Shown: positions 34,381 through 46,896, counted from the stretch's first letter. The stretch is 64,000 bases of DNA from Anoplopoma fimbria (GCF_027596085.1 NC_072449.1:23329522-23393521), one strand, 5' to 3'. Numbers and translations: made by a program. The notes: generated by a model not told the origin, from the sequence alone.

Positions 34381-35499
34381 CATAACAATCAGCAGTGTTC
34401 TGTTTGTGTTATAAAACGTATTAGTGTTGCATTTCCAAATAATTTCTCCTGAATTTTTGTTTAAGTATGAGTCATTTAATTCCCATGGCTTTTCCGAGAA
34501 GCTTCCTCTTCCAAATGCATGAATGTTGCTGGACATCCCCCCCATCAATTTTAATTTACTGTCTCTCTGGCCAAAGAGGCCTCTTCTCCATCAATTCACG
34601 ACAAAATGGAATAAATCTACGCTTGCCGGGCCATTGCTGGCGGTTCAGTTCAACCAATCAAATGAGCTGTCTGGGGGCTCTGTGAAACCAGTCTCATTAT
34701 CGTTCTCACATTTGTGATCAGGTGTGTTCTCCAACATCCATTTTATCTCTCGCTGTTCCCTAATTCATTTCCTGCAGAAAATGAATTCCTCTCTTCACAT
34801 TGTGAACACCGGGATTACAGAAAATTACAAATGCTGAAATCAATTACTGAATAAAGCTTGTAATTGGAAATGCAGACCGCCTATGCCTGTCATCTTCACG
34901 CCTATTGTCTGCAATGCTGAAATCATCACTGTGGGATAAAGCCAGATTGAATGATACCGTGCTGCTCTTTGGTATTTCACGACCATGGTCAATCACATTA
35001 TTGTTTAAAAACAGCTGCTTCTGCACATGATTGCCTTAAATCCTATGAATAGAGTTTATTCCTGCTTTTTTCTGATAACATTTCCATTCATCCACGGATC
35101 AAAACAATTAAACTGTGATAGGAAGAGCTTAACATTTATAATGGTGTCTTCTGTTCATGATGAGCAAAACATTTTAGATTTTAGGGGCCAAATGGGAAAT
35201 TTGGGAATTTTAAAAAATCGGATTGATCTAGTGGCTCCCCCTAACTTACACATAACAAATAAACTACTAAAATAGAAAATTACCCGGCATATTCTTTTAG
35301 AATCAAAGTCAGTTATCAAATGACAAACATTCACTGGTTCCAGCCTCACAAATGTGAGTATCTTCCCTGCTGTATAGAATTGTAAATGATATAATTAAAA
35401 TAATATTTGGATTATTTTTTTCCCACTATTTTACATGATATACATTTTACAGACTAAACGATTATTTAAAAATAAATGCTATATGAATTAATTAATTCA

Positions 35500-35602
35500 T
35501 CTTCCAGTTAAGGGTCGCAGGGGTGCTGGAGCCGATCCCAGCTGTCATTAGGCGAAGGCAGGTTACACCCTGCACAGGTCGCCAGACTATCACAGGGCGC
35601 TA
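35500..35602 (+). repeat. teleost interspersed repeat fragment
   Basis: Contains AAGGGTCGCAGGGGTGCTGG, AGCCGATCCCAGCTGTCATT and CACCCTGCACAGGTCGCCAG, a phrase order found in many fish genomes, probably a non-LTR retrotransposon 3' region. Class uncertain. Confidence 0.65.
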
Positions 35603-38600
35603 TATTAATTGATGAGACTAAATAATGCAAAATATTGTAAGTGAGATATGCATTGAACAGGACATTTTACAGTTGAAAGGAAAACTAATCAGTGCTCTCT
35701 AGTGGACAAACTATGTGATGTTGATCGCATCGAACATACTGACATTTCTTTACTGCAATTTCTTGTTATTTATCAGCCAACATTTGTGATAACAGATGAG
35801 CACTTAATTGTCTAGGCCCACCTAGCTAAAACAGCCCTACGACTCAACTAATTATGGGGGACTGCAGATTTGTATCTTATATTTTCTTATTAATTATTTC
35901 TTATCATTACAAATGCTACAAAATAATCAAAACCATTTATGTGTAATTATTTCTGAGAATGCTTTATGTCTTTGGCACTCATCCAAACCCATTTTTTACC
36001 ATTTTTTGTGACATAAATCTTTAAGAAGGGGTCACACATATAGAGTTAAGAGTATAAAACAGCTGGGCACTGTTTGTTTTTTTATCTTATTCAAACAGGA
36101 GCAAGTAGTGCAGTTGTGGTTTTTACAGAAGCAGTACGTTGTATTTGAGATTGATTCAAAATAAAAATACAGTGTCCATGTACTTATTGGCTCATTGATG
36201 TGTAGCAGTTTTGGACAACAATGAAGGTCTGCGATCTACAGAGGAATAAGATGTATTGTAGGATACACACTTGTTGGATTATCTAACCTTTTGGATTTTA
36301 TCTTTTCATGAGAAAAGATAGGCTAAATTTCACCATTAATGGACCTGAACACAAATTTTAGTCATTTTCACTATCCGTGGCTTACATTCTTTTGCGTCAG
36401 TGGCGACTCTATCAATCAGGTTATCCAGTCAGATGAGTCATTGTTACACCACAGAGACGACATACTCATTCAGCTGCTCACTGAGGAAGAATGACTTGTT
36501 TCACTACAGGCAACGTCTCCCACTGCATTTAAGATGTTCCCTAGTCCGACTTAAAGGCGTTTTTACCCACTCTATGCTCAATTCAGTTATGGAGTCTTTA
36601 TATCACTGCTTCAATTCTATATTTTTATGATCTAGACATGAAGAACTAACATTATTTAAAAAATGTACGTTTGGACTTTTATTAAGGTCTTTAAGTACTG
36701 TTGGCAGCCAAATAATCAGCATTCTTTTTGTGGCTATTCTTTGCAACTAAGAAATACATACTTTAAATTACATCAAACTGCATATGTTGCTGTGTGACTA
36801 AATCAGGTTGTCAAATTATAACTGTAACAAGGGCGGCAAACCTGAAATTGAAGCAGCAGTGAAAGCAGCATGTTTAATAACTGGCCTTGTGCGTACGGTC
36901 TTGTTAAAATGGACAGGATTTACGCCTATTGATATGGGAGTAGTGCTGTAGCTCACGGCGATTATAGTGAATTATTAAAGGCTGTATAATTTGAAGCCCA
37001 GAGAAGCCATGATTCTGTAATTCATTTCAGCTACAGCAGATGTTCATATTTGCTTTGAGTGGTTGAAATAAAACCTTCACAGTCATATATACAAAACTGG
37101 AGTTGTGCTGAAATGATTACTGAAATGTCCCTTTTTTCCACTTTTAATTTAGGACAAAACAAGCGAACATTTGCCCTTGCACTTATTTCTGAAATTGTAT
37201 AAACCAAACATTAATTGACAACAAATTAATACATGTTGTAGATAATAGTAACATACAGCATTTTGTTGCAGTTTACCAGTGTCTGATGTAATCTCCAAAA
37301 ACGTTATCATCGTTGTTCGTTCTGCGTGGCCCGCACCGCTGGAGCCGGGCCTGCCTCTGATGCTCAGGATGATGCAAATGTCTCTGCTTACTGCTTTAAT
37401 GATAGATGATAATATCCTGCTGCTGGTGAAGGATGTTTTCTTTTAGTGCTTTACTATGCCCTCGAAACGTCATGTTTTGCCATGAGAAAATAGTGTGCAG
37501 TGTAATTTGGCCCATCACTTGTGCCTCTCCACTGTGGTTGGCCTGTCATCAGTCCCTTTATGGGTAATGGCATTTATTGTGGAGACCACTCCGGAGGTCC
37601 CTCAGAAAGTGTGGGCACAAGACAAATGGCGCTCATCAATAATCTGCCTGCTGCTCTGTAGCCACAGCAAAATGAAAATGAATGACAGAACGTTTCTTTG
37701 ACATCTGAAGATGTCTCTTGGGGAAAATGTGTATGCATAACTAAAATCAAGAGGCGTTTGGAGAAGGAAACGCTGCAATCTGTTCATGTGAAAAAATCTC
37801 AGAAACGTTGTTGTAATTAGAAAAAAATATGTTGGTTGCTATTCTAGTTAAGCTCAAAATATTGTGCATTAGAGGTGTGTTTCTTCTGTTAAACTGAATC
37901 ACATTTGAACAAAAACAATGACATCAGATTTTTTTTCTTATTATCATTTTAATTGGGGCATGAAATAATTAGAAGTCAGATTACAGAACATCTTCCTCCA
38001 ACTAACAATTACTGACCCCTGACCTTTCATTCTTTTTTTTTAATTATTATTGTAATATCACATTAACTCTATTATGGCATTGTTGAAAAAACATTGTTGC
38101 ACTGATCCCTGTGGGTTGAAAATGTTAACTGTCCTATCCAACATCACTGCATGCGTGGTGACCACACAGAACAGTGATGTTATACTGCAGTAGTGTAGGG
38201 CTGAGAGACAGGAAGGTAAATCACAATACAAAGCTAACACGATACATTCACTGCCCACAATAACGATGGTATCACAGTTTGTGCGATAATGCGACACATG
38301 ATATATCAAAGGACAGTCATCTGATACATCTTGTGCTGAAACAACGAGTTGAGATAAGTTGATAGAATGACAATTAATTGATTATTGTGAACACTTTTGA
38401 AAATAATGTATATCTGGTTTCAGTTTTTGAAATGTCAGAAAATGCTTCTTTTTCTCCTTATATCTTTTGGACTTCTTGTCGGAATAAAGCATTTCATAGA
38501 TGTCTGTTTAAATACGTCACACACCGGCCACTTTACATGCCGTTGCATCATCAGACGCGTGTAAATTGGCTCTGGACCACACAGGGGGTCGTCCATACAG

Positions 38601-40310
38601 AAGAAGCAGTCATTTCATGGTAGCCTTAAAGTGCCCAATTTGGGAAGCAGATGAGATAAAAATTGAGGCTTCTCAGATATGTTAATGTGAGTCGGAGCTG
38701 GGAAATAAGACGGGGGTGGCTCTCTACGCATTGAAATTCGTTAACCCGTATAGACGAGAATTAATGTGCTGCTGGTGTGCAGGTCTACATAAAAAATAAC
38801 GGGTGTTGGTGTTTTGACGCATGTGGAGTTTTTGATCAGTAGTAGTGCTATATTTAATTGGCGGCCTTGAGTCAGAGAGCACCTGAGCTGATACCATCTC
38901 TTTATTTCTAGTGCCGTCTGCTGTATCCCTCTAACATCGCAGCTCTAGTAAAACTGCTAATGAAAATTTTAATTAAGTAAAAATACATTAAAACAGGAGG
39001 AAATGCATTCAATATTTCTATTTGTTAGACCCTAATGATACACACAATGTGTTTTGGTACAAAAACAAACATAACTTTTGTTTGTTTACAAGGAAAATAA
39101 ACTGGGTACCTTTAAGAGGAAAATATACCACTAAAATAGGAAGAAAAAGTTTCAACAGGCCAAACATTCACTGAACTGTTTACTTTCATGTGGTAATATT
39201 GATGGCAATGTCTTGGTGTGCATTGTGATTTACTGCAGTATTTTTTTTTGTCTCACCTCTACAACAACTAAACAAGTGCGGGGACAGGATGTGCAGCAAA
39301 GTAAAAAAATTCAACCAGCAACATCAGCTGAAGTAGGATCTTCAGCCTCTGTGACAACGCTCTTTTAGGCTGATTGACAAAGAGAAATAAAATGTCTTTT
39401 CTGTACTGCTATGATATTTTGCAACCTATGCATAAAAGGCAAAAAAAGTAGGATAGAAAATATTGTTCCAAGCATCTATCCTGACGCTACCAATTACCTT
39501 GAGGCGGCAAATATAATTTTTTTAATACAGCATCAAATAGCACTACAATAACATAGTGTGGTCACAGGATGAAACAGTCAACCCTGTGGTACACAGGAGC
39601 TTTCCCTAAACCATTGACTTTTAGCTTACTTCTCTAGATTTTCACCTTAAAGAAGGTGAAGAAGAATATAGCAACATCTTTAAATGTTGAGTTAAAGTGT
39701 GCCATTTGTTCCTCACTATCAGTACATTACAATAAAATAATTTATCTGCATATTTTTTTTTTTCTGTACACGTATCTTATATGCTACCATAAATTGAGAG
39801 CTTGCTGTTGCCCTTCACACTAAAGATTACTGCAGAACTGGCACAATACCACCACATGACATCATAACGTCAGGAAAGGAACTTCAGTCACATCACTGTC
39901 AGAGCTTCAGTGTCTCGAGGACAGCCAAAACCTTCACCGAGCGCCCGTCCTCCAATGGAACCGGAATATAGACACCACAACAAGATCAGAGCGTGGAAGT
40001 TGGTGCCGTTTATCTCCTGGTGTGACATCATTGTAGTCCCGATTGATCCTTTGTTCGAAGGATTCTGGGGTTGAAGGTGCTTTGCTCCCGCACAAAGACT
40101 AAATAGAGCCAACTGGTTGGACGAACAGCATCAACAACCAGTGTTTGGTCTCCCTTTGTCCAAACGCACCAGTATTCATAACATAAGCCTCACACAGATG
40201 TACACTCACATGCTTCTCACTTCGCCTGTCCTGAACATGCATAAGGCTGCAGTCCAGGAGAGGAAAAAGTGCTCATCTTCACTTCCTCCTTGATCTCCTT
40301 ACTGTGGTTC

Positions 40311-40937
40311 TTAAAAGCCCCAGTACGGAGCCAGGCTCCTGCGGTCCCTCTCATAAACATCAGGTATGACCCCGTAGGGCGTCTGCACCATCTTTACAGA
40401 GTTTCGACCAAACAGCTTCCTCTCGTACTCGATGAGCTGGCGCCAGAAGCCACCGTTGGGCCTGATGATGGGGCGGCGGGCTTTGACCCAGGCGTGGGCC
40501 TCGGCCAGAGACACACGGTGATACTTCATGAGGTACGCCAGACACAGAGAGGCCGAGCGGCTCACCCCCGCCGCACAGTGCACCAGCACCGCACCGCGCT
40601 TTCGTCCCACGCTGTGGATCTTATCAGCCACGCTGTCGAAGTACAGGGAGATGGGGGAGTGGGGCATATCCGCCAGAGGGACCTTCACATACTCCATGTG
40701 AGGCCAGTTGAAGTTGGGGAGCTCAATGGTGGCGTTGACCACACAGGTGATGCCTTTAGACAGCAGCAGGCTGCGGTTGGATGCCACGTTCCCTCTGCTG
40801 AGGTAGAGGTTGGGGGTGATTTGCGCAATGCCCCCGAGCAGGCTGCCGTTCTCGGGGAGCAGCCTCGGCACCATAGTGGGCACCATGGAGCTACGATGGT
40901 GGTGGTGGTGGAAGAAGCCTTGGCTACGGGAACCCAT
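40311..40937 (-). CDS. dusp14: dual specificity phosphatase 14 (MKP6-like)
   Basis: Dusp14 is a small cytoplasmic dual-specificity phosphatase that removes phosphate from Tyr and Ser/Thr of MAP kinases and, in mammals, TAB1. The ORF is 208 residues in one exon (human 198). The DSP domain starts near residue 36 (GGIAQITPNLYLSRGNVASN). The general acid is Asp90 in PLADMP. The catalytic loop is VHCAAGVSRSAS, with Cys121 and Arg127. The tail KMVQTPYGVIPDVYE ... APYWGF matches human throughout. All catalytic residues are present, and no docking (CH2) domain is seen, as expected for an atypical DUSP. The start is set by the ATG at 40937, after a 92-base leader in the same exon; the N-terminus has a five-His run (residues 10-14) absent from the human protein. 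Convergent with synrg. Confidence 0.97.
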   Translation of the reverse strand: MGSRSQGFFHHHHHRSSMVPTMVPRLLPENGSLLGGIAQITPNLYLSRGNVASNRSLLLSKGITCVVNATIELPNFNWPHMEYVKVPLADMPHSPISLYFDSVADKIHSVGRKRGAVLVHCAAGVSRSASLCLAYLMKYHRVSLAEAHAWVKARRPIIRPNGGFWRQLIEYERKLFGRNSVKMVQTPYGVIPDVYERDRRSLAPYWGF

Positions 40938-41029
40938 CGAGGAATCAAGTCGGCTTCAAAAAGGATAGCAATAGATTTTTTTCAAGCAAAGTCTTCAGAG
41001 TCACAGTACTGCAGCCAGCCAAACAGCTC
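40938..41029 (-). other. dusp14: dusp14 5' untranslated part of the coding exon
   Basis: On the minus strand a good acceptor, TGTTTGTGTGTTACAG, ends at 41030, giving 92 bases of leader before the ATG. This fits mammalian DUSP14, where upstream exons are non-coding. Confidence 0.65.
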
Positions 41030-42884
41030 CTGTAACACACAAACAGATTTCCATTTCAATCTAAATGAAACATTTTTCTACTTCACTGTAGGCCAAGCAC
41101 TTGGTCTGACAAACAAACAATCAATTCACATGGACATCAATGCCGTTTGCAAAGACTCCAAAACAATGCTAAATTAATTTTTTTGGTTGGCATTATGCTA
41201 AATGTTATTCAGGCATGAAAAAAAAAAAGGCAGATAAAACTGTTAAGGATCAGACAAAGTAGGTGACTTATTCAAAAACATGGGGCTCTGACCAACTGAT
41301 CCACAATCTTCACTTTACAATAACATCAAAGAAGTTTGTGAATCCAGGGAAAGATGAAAAATGTTTTCATCTCAGCCAGAGAGTTCTCTGCTGTATGATT
41401 CTCTACATTCAGGTTGAATGGCCTCCTTGCTACACCGAGACGTGCCTGCCTCTGCCATGTGAGCGCAGACCCCCTGGAGGCGTGCACTCACCTCATCTCA
41501 TGTTCATCCATCCACAGCCCTCACATACAGATTATATCTCTCGTCTCTTTGGCTATCGCTGCAGTTGATGTCATTTTGGCACCAAATGGAAAGTAATCAT
41601 ATGAAATATGATCAAACCAAAGTGTTCTGGAAAAGCAGTTAATTTAAGCACTACATTTTTGTAAAGTTTGTTAATCTAACTGCATTTCCTTTTTGCAAAG
41701 AAAATGATATTCCATGTATGAGCTCATTAAGAAAATGATATTATTTCAACCATAATGTGACATTTCTGGCTACACTGTATACGATGGAAACACCCTCCTG
41801 TGTTAATACTTCAGTTATCAGCAGAGAGCTCATAGCTCCGGGCGCTACTTCACACACTGTTGCACTTGTCATGCGTCATCCACACCTTGTGCACCAGTCT
41901 TGCCGGCAGGTATTTTTCTTTCATTTTCTGCTCCAGTCTGGTTAACAAGAAACACAGGTCAACTGCTTTAAAATCTAACTCAACCTGCAGAAAAAACAAA
42001 CAAACACCTGATCACCTGCAAAGAGACTTCCAACACGGATTGGGATTCTTCTCATTCATAAATTGTAACCAAAACCAAGAGTGTATATATCTACATGGCT
42101 GACAATACAATGAAACTGTGCTGGTAGCTTTCTTATCAAACAACAGATTTCTGATACCTTATCCTTAAAATCAGTTGTTCCCAAGCATCAGGGTCAGGTT
42201 GTATTATTTAACAAGATAGAAGCCAAACTAGAAACATTTTGCTACAAAAAGAATATGGATTTTTCCAGAATTTGCTAGTTTTCTAATAAACTACTGAATG
42301 ATTTTGCCTCCCTGCGCCTCAAGAAATAACATTTTAGGATACATTTTTGGTACAAATGGTAGAACCTGCACAGAAATAAGTCAGACAGGTTAGGAACCAA
42401 CTGCTTTAGTGTAACATAACAAAAGGCCAATATAAAGAAGGTATCCACAACAAGTGAAAATACTTTCTTTTACATGTTTATCCTCATCTCCAGAAGGTTT
42501 TGAGCTTCCCTGTTTCATTGTCACCTTCCTCTACACCCTCTCCTCATATCAATCACAGCTTTGCCACCTCAGCATGGTCTGCTTCTCTTTCCAAAAAGCA
42601 ACAAGAAATAAAAGGATCAAAGGCTAAGACAACACCCTCCTCCCTACCCGTTCAGGCACAGTTCCTCCCTGTTGCCAATAACTCTGCCCTTTACCTCCCA
42701 AATGGTTGCCATGACCCTCCTTCCAACACACCGTCACCACTGCTGATGAGACAACAAATACAGCGATCCAGATAATAAACAAGTCCTACATAAATCCGAC
42801 ATCAGTGCTATGTTAGCTTGTCTTGTACATTGTAAGAGCAGAGCAAAACCTGTGTAAGCCTTCGTCTTACTGATCTCAAACAAC

Positions 42885-43090
42885 TGGTTGAGTAATGATT
42901 ATTATCAGAAAAGTAATCAACAACTACTTTGATAATTAATCATTAGTCATTTTCTAAGAAAATATACAGAATATTCCCTATACTCAGAGAGGATTTGCTG
43001 ATTTTCTGTCTCATGTGACATTAAATTGAGTAAATATTTTTAAACTTTTGGTCAAAGTATTCAATGTTCTGCTAGATCTGAAAAGGGGGG
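42885..43090 (+). repeat. percomorph interspersed repeat (AATCATTAGTCATT family)
   Basis: Contains GATAATTAATCATTAGTCAT, GAGGATTTGCTGATTTTCTG and AAACTTTTGGTCAAAG, in the order of a common percomorph repeat. Related to the copy at 45.0 kb. Confidence 0.6.
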
Positions 43091-43699
43091 ATAATGAACT
43101 GCATGCACTTTTTGTTTCACCAGGATGCACAGTTGATGCAGTAATTCATGGAAAAGGTAACATGTACATTATCAGATGACATAGGTACAAACTCTGTTGC
43201 TATGGCAACCTACTGACCACAGTATAAGACAGTCTACAGAGAGATGAAAAGGATAAGGGAACAAAATCATCGGCGGCCCTCCCCAGAGTGCTGAGATTTG
43301 GGGCCAGGCTTTGCTGAGATTTGCTCCATCCACATTGTTATTTATACGCCGAGCAGGGCAGGAGTAAAGCTGCAGAGAGCGGGGGAGGGAGAATTATGCA
43401 GAGAGAGAAATCTACTGTAATGTTGGAGATAGTGGGAATACTGCAGCTCACTGTCAATCAAATTTACTGTGAGGATTAATTCTCCAAAAAAAGAACAAAA
43501 CACTGAGGAAGGTCAGAGGCATTCAAAGGACAGTAAATAACGGAGCATCGTTTCACAAATCAACCCGTCATGTCTTCTTCTTCCGTTGATGTTACAAAAA
43601 CAACCCGGCTATCAATCGTTCAAGCTGGATCTGTCAACAGGTGGTTCCACCTCACAAATCTTCTTTTGCACATTTCCGTCTCTCTCACGCTCGCTCTCT

Positions 43700-43725
43700 G
43701 GGGGTGGGGGTGGGTGGGTAGGGGG
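43700..43725 (+). other. G-quadruplex-type motif
   Basis: Five runs of three to five G separated by single T or TA within 26 bases on the plus strand. This satisfies the usual G3+N1-7 pattern. Confidence 0.75.
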
Positions 43726-45007
43726 ATTCCTTAGGGTCCGGTTCCACCTCTGCTAACACAAATTGGAAACATGACCCACCTGAAGGAAAACTAGAGCAGC
43801 AGAACCTGACGGCAACCTCACTCTCACAACTCTTCACGGTAAAAACCTCAACGACAACCCGTTTCTGAGCTGAACCTGACATCAAATTGTTGACTGAAGC
43901 TGCCAAACACCACAGAATAAAACAGTGAATCAGCAGGAAAAAAGATGCACACGCAGACACGCTGCCCTCATCAGTAGCTCTCAATCAAAGGCGATCCATC
44001 TATTCTGTCTGGCAGATCTCTGAAAGGGACTCTGCTGCCAACAGTCTGGATGATTATCAGGAGAAAATGAGCAGCAATAACGCGGCTTCTCAAATTTACA
44101 CAACTGGGTGCAACTTAACAACCCACCAACAAGTCTTCTGCTTAACCAAGGTTGACTGGCAGAGGGTTCAAAAGAGAGCATGGTCAACATGAGTTAAGGG
44201 ATAAATTCCTGTTGAGGACAGGGTTTGGCTTTGGCTCCTTCCTGCTAACAGCAGCGACTGGGTGCCGCTCAGTCCAACCAAAATGTTACACCTCAGACAC
44301 AAACACAAGAGCATGAGAAACGAGGCCCCATGTCATGTAGTAAGGGGTGGTGAGTGTGCGAATGCACTGCAAAACAAATAAAACATGGTGGCTGAAATGC
44401 CGTTGTTTTCAGATATATTTTACAATTAAGCCTATTGTAGGTTCACATAGAAACCCATATTGCTTAAAATGCCACATATAGGAACAATTGCATCCATCAC
44501 TACAGCAAATAGATGGGACAGATATATATCCAGTGACTCTACTTTACATTTAAATAATGACACGCTGTTCAGATCTAATGAGGCAGAATTTTACCTATGA
44601 TTGATGCTACAAGCAATGAATATCAAACAGAGCTGAAACCATTAGTAGGTTCAACTTGAAAATGAATCTGCAATGACTTTGAAAACTGCTAATTCTGCTA
44701 AAATACCAAAAGACAGTACAGGCTCTAGGGCTGGGAAATAATAAATATGATGATTTATCATCTTTCAATGGAACCATATCCTGGTTAAATCAAATATCAC
44801 AATATCATGATACACAATTACGTTGTCTAAATTGATAATAACATGCACATACTAACTCAAATGTATTTTGCACTAAAGTTCTTAACAAAATGAGAAATGA
44901 ATTCACACAACTAAAAGAAAACTGTTCAGTTTGCTATGTGGTGATATATATTATTGAGATATGAAATGACCAATATAATTATTAAAGATGTGGGCAAGGC
45001 CCTAAGC

Positions 45008-45232
45008 TCCAGCTTCTTAATTGTGAAATGTGCTGCTTTTCTTTCACATCTTTAATATGAAACTGAACATCATTGAGTTTTTACTGTTGGTCGTTTAAAA
45101 GAAGCAATTTGAAGATGACACCTTCAGCCCTGAGAAATTCAAATGACCCTTTTATAGACAAAATAACAATTAATTGAGGATATAACAAGCAGATTATTCA
45201 TTAGTGAAAATTATTGGAAGTTGCAGTCCTAA
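45008..45232 (+). repeat. percomorph interspersed repeat, same family as 42.9 kb
   Basis: Contains GTGCTGCTTTTCTTTCACAT, GAAACTGAACATCATTGAG, ACTGTTGGTCGTTTAAAAG and ends TTGGAAGTTGCAGTCCT. The decayed phrases follow the order of the abundant fish repeat that ends 'GTTGCAGCCCT'. Confidence 0.65.
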
Positions 45233-45305
45233 TATCAAATATAGTTTATTCTAAGTATTATGTGAGGGCCAGGCCATTACACATGTTTAGTCTGAAACCA
45301 GTGCA

Positions 45306-45535
45306 GTACCAGTCAAATGTTAGGACACACCTTTTCAACAATTCATTATTACCATTTTCTACATTGTATATTTAAAAAAAGTATTAGCAAAGCAAAATAT
45401 GTATTATATTTTAGATTCTTCAAAGTAGCCACATTTTGCCTTGATGACACTTTGCCAGCTTCACACGGAAAGCTTCTCAAACAGTCTGGAGGGAGTTCAC
45501 CATAAGCCAGTGCGTAAAGTTGACATCCAAACATC
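45306..45535 (-). mobile_element. Tc1/mariner-like transposon remnant
   Basis: The left edge CAGTACCAGTCAAATGTTAG then GACACACC matches the terminus of a common fish Tc1-like family (CAGTACCAGTCAAAAGTTTG then GACACACC). TTCAAAGTAGCCACATTTTG, also typical of that family, follows inside. No intact transposase is left; the short minus frame (45349-45534) is the decayed 3' coding end. Right boundary not found. Confidence 0.65.
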
Positions 45536-46041
45536 TTCCTCAGGAAAACAAAAGCTATTGTTGTTTTAGAGAATTACAAAAAACCCAATGCCTCTTCATT
45601 AAAGGAAGTGCGACACTGCTGTGGGTGAAAAGACATCCTTTAAGTTAAGGATTCCTCGAGTATTTAGGATTAGTGATGTGAAAAGGACTGCTCCTTTGCG
45701 CACAGGCTCATCGTCCCTGTGTGCTTGCATTAACAAGTCCAGGTGTCCGAAATAGATTATTATAAGCATACAATATAAAAACTGTGGAATGCTAGTGTCC
45801 TTGTTTGAATAATATGACGAAATTAAGCGACATGTGACACACAAGAGTGGCAGGTGCTGCTAGATGCTTAAATTTCACCCATCTTACATCAGACAACTGA
45901 AACTGAAGCCCAATGCCTCTTAAACATATATTAAAAACATGTCAATGCTTTGTTTGAATTTAAATTAAAAAAAAACATCTTATTCTAGGTCATAACGACG
46001 CCGATAAACTGCCTCCATCAGATGTAAAAACCCCAACTTAC

Positions 46042-46200
46042 CAGTGGACTCGGGCAGAGATGGAGGTTATCACAGCGCCTTCTTACGGTGGCAACAATCC
46101 GGCGAGCTGATCTCACACTCCGGACATCTCTCTTCAGTCAGTCCGCTCTCACAGAGGCCCAGCAGGAGGGCGAGAGTCCAGGTAGCCGGAGACCAACCAC
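46042..46200 (-). other. dusp14: probable dusp14 5' non-coding exon / promoter region
   Basis: On the minus strand a GC-richer, CpG-containing stretch ends in CCACTG followed by GTAAGT, a full-consensus donor at 46036-46041. It would join to the acceptor at 41030 to form the dusp14 leader. The transcription start is not defined, so the right edge is arbitrary. It could instead belong to an unknown transcript. Confidence 0.45.
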
Positions 46201-46318
46201 GACACACAACAACATAATGTGAAAGTCAACAGAAATACGAGCCATCAGTTCATCCGCCTGCTTCTACACCGGGCAGCCTCTGTATGAGGAGTTATCAGTG
46301 CCACGCAGATGATGCATG

Positions 46319-46508
46319 TATAAAGACAGGCAGGGATGCAGGCAGGGATGATAAAGACAGGCAGGGATGCATGTATAAAGACAGGCAGGGATGCATGTAT
46401 AAAGACAGGCAGGGATGCATGTATAAAGACAGGCAGGGATGCATGTATAAAGACAGGCAGGGATGCATGTATAAAGACAGGCAGGGATGCATGTATAAAG
46501 ACAGGCAG
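46319..46508. repeat. 24-bp minisatellite, about eight copies
   Basis: Unit: GGCAGGGATGCATG followed by TATAAAGACA. The first two units are irregular, the last six nearly perfect. Because 24 is divisible by 3 and the unit lacks stops in several frames, it generates repetitive open frames on both strands; these are not genes. It lies about 120 bases upstream of the proposed dusp14 5' exon. Confidence 0.95.
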
Positions 46509-46589
46509 CGCCCCGTTCATTCCTACGAAAGCTGTTCAATGGCATGAAACAAAATAAGTAGCAGTATAGAAATCAGATGCATGGTTTAT

Positions 46590-46896
46590 AGTATACTAAA
46601 GACTTGCCCCAACTCTGAGCACCTTTAAAACAAGACTGAAGACTTTTATGTTTGCTATAGCTTTCTGCTAAATCTTAAATACATTGCACTTTCTAAAAAG
46701 CTTTTTTAACTTTGCCTTTATTTTCTATTTTAATACTAAAATGCCTTTTTCTATTTTACCCATTTCTTTGCATATGTTTTTCTTTTACTTATCTATTATT
46801 TTATTTTATTGTATGACAATGTTTATATGTGAAGCACTTTGAGTCTGCCTTGTGTATGAAAAGTGCTATATAAATAAAGTTGCCTTGCCTTGCCTA
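46590..46896 (+). mobile_element. LINE 3' end, L2/Rex-like, with TTGCC tail
   Basis: Plus orientation. Reads TLSTFKTRLKTFMFAIAF before a stop, the typical C-terminal end of fish LINE ORF2 (TFKSRLKTHLF-type). Then come AAGCACTTTGAGTCTGCCTT and AAAAGTGCTATATAAATAAA, the usual 3' UTR end, and a (TTGCC)3 tail. 5' truncated, as is normal for such insertions. Confidence 0.75.

Larger units (their letters stand above)
32521..40310. other. intergenic region between synrg and dusp14 (convergent)
   Basis: 7.8 kb without a supportable gene. Holds the tandem array at 32.93-34.22 kb and repeat copies at 34.23-34.38 and 35.5-35.6 kb. The left part of this side toward 40.3 kb must also contain the dusp14 3' untranslated region, whose end I cannot place. 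Stretches near 37.3-37.7 and 38.5-38.9 kb are less AT-rich and could be conserved non-coding elements. Confidence 0.7.
41030..46041 (-). other. probable dusp14 intron 1
   Basis: 5.0 kb, non-coding, between the acceptor at 41030 and the donor at 46041. Holds percomorph repeats (42.88-43.10 and 45.0-45.23 kb), a G-quadruplex-type run (43700-43725) and a Tc1-like remnant (45.3 kb). An ORF at 42500-42775 has Ser/Pro/Asn-rich random composition and no support. Confidence 0.55.

Noticed and set aside
40269..41177. 302-residue plus-strand open frame across dusp14
   Set aside because: It is the antisense shadow of the GC-rich dusp14 exon, has no ATG at its start, and reads as His/Gln/Arg-rich without any family pattern.
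42500..42775. 91-residue Ser/Pro-rich ORF
   Set aside because: Non-ATG-supported composition by chance in a repeat-rich intron; no splice sites or homology I recognise.
46319..46508. CRISPR-like array
   Set aside because: The 24-bp units are directly adjacent with no unique spacers, and the DNA is vertebrate.
46245..46557. Repetitive open frames (octapeptide repeats such as MYKDRQGC) on both strands
   Set aside because: They are the automatic result of a 24-bp tandem repeat without stop codons; no splice or start context.
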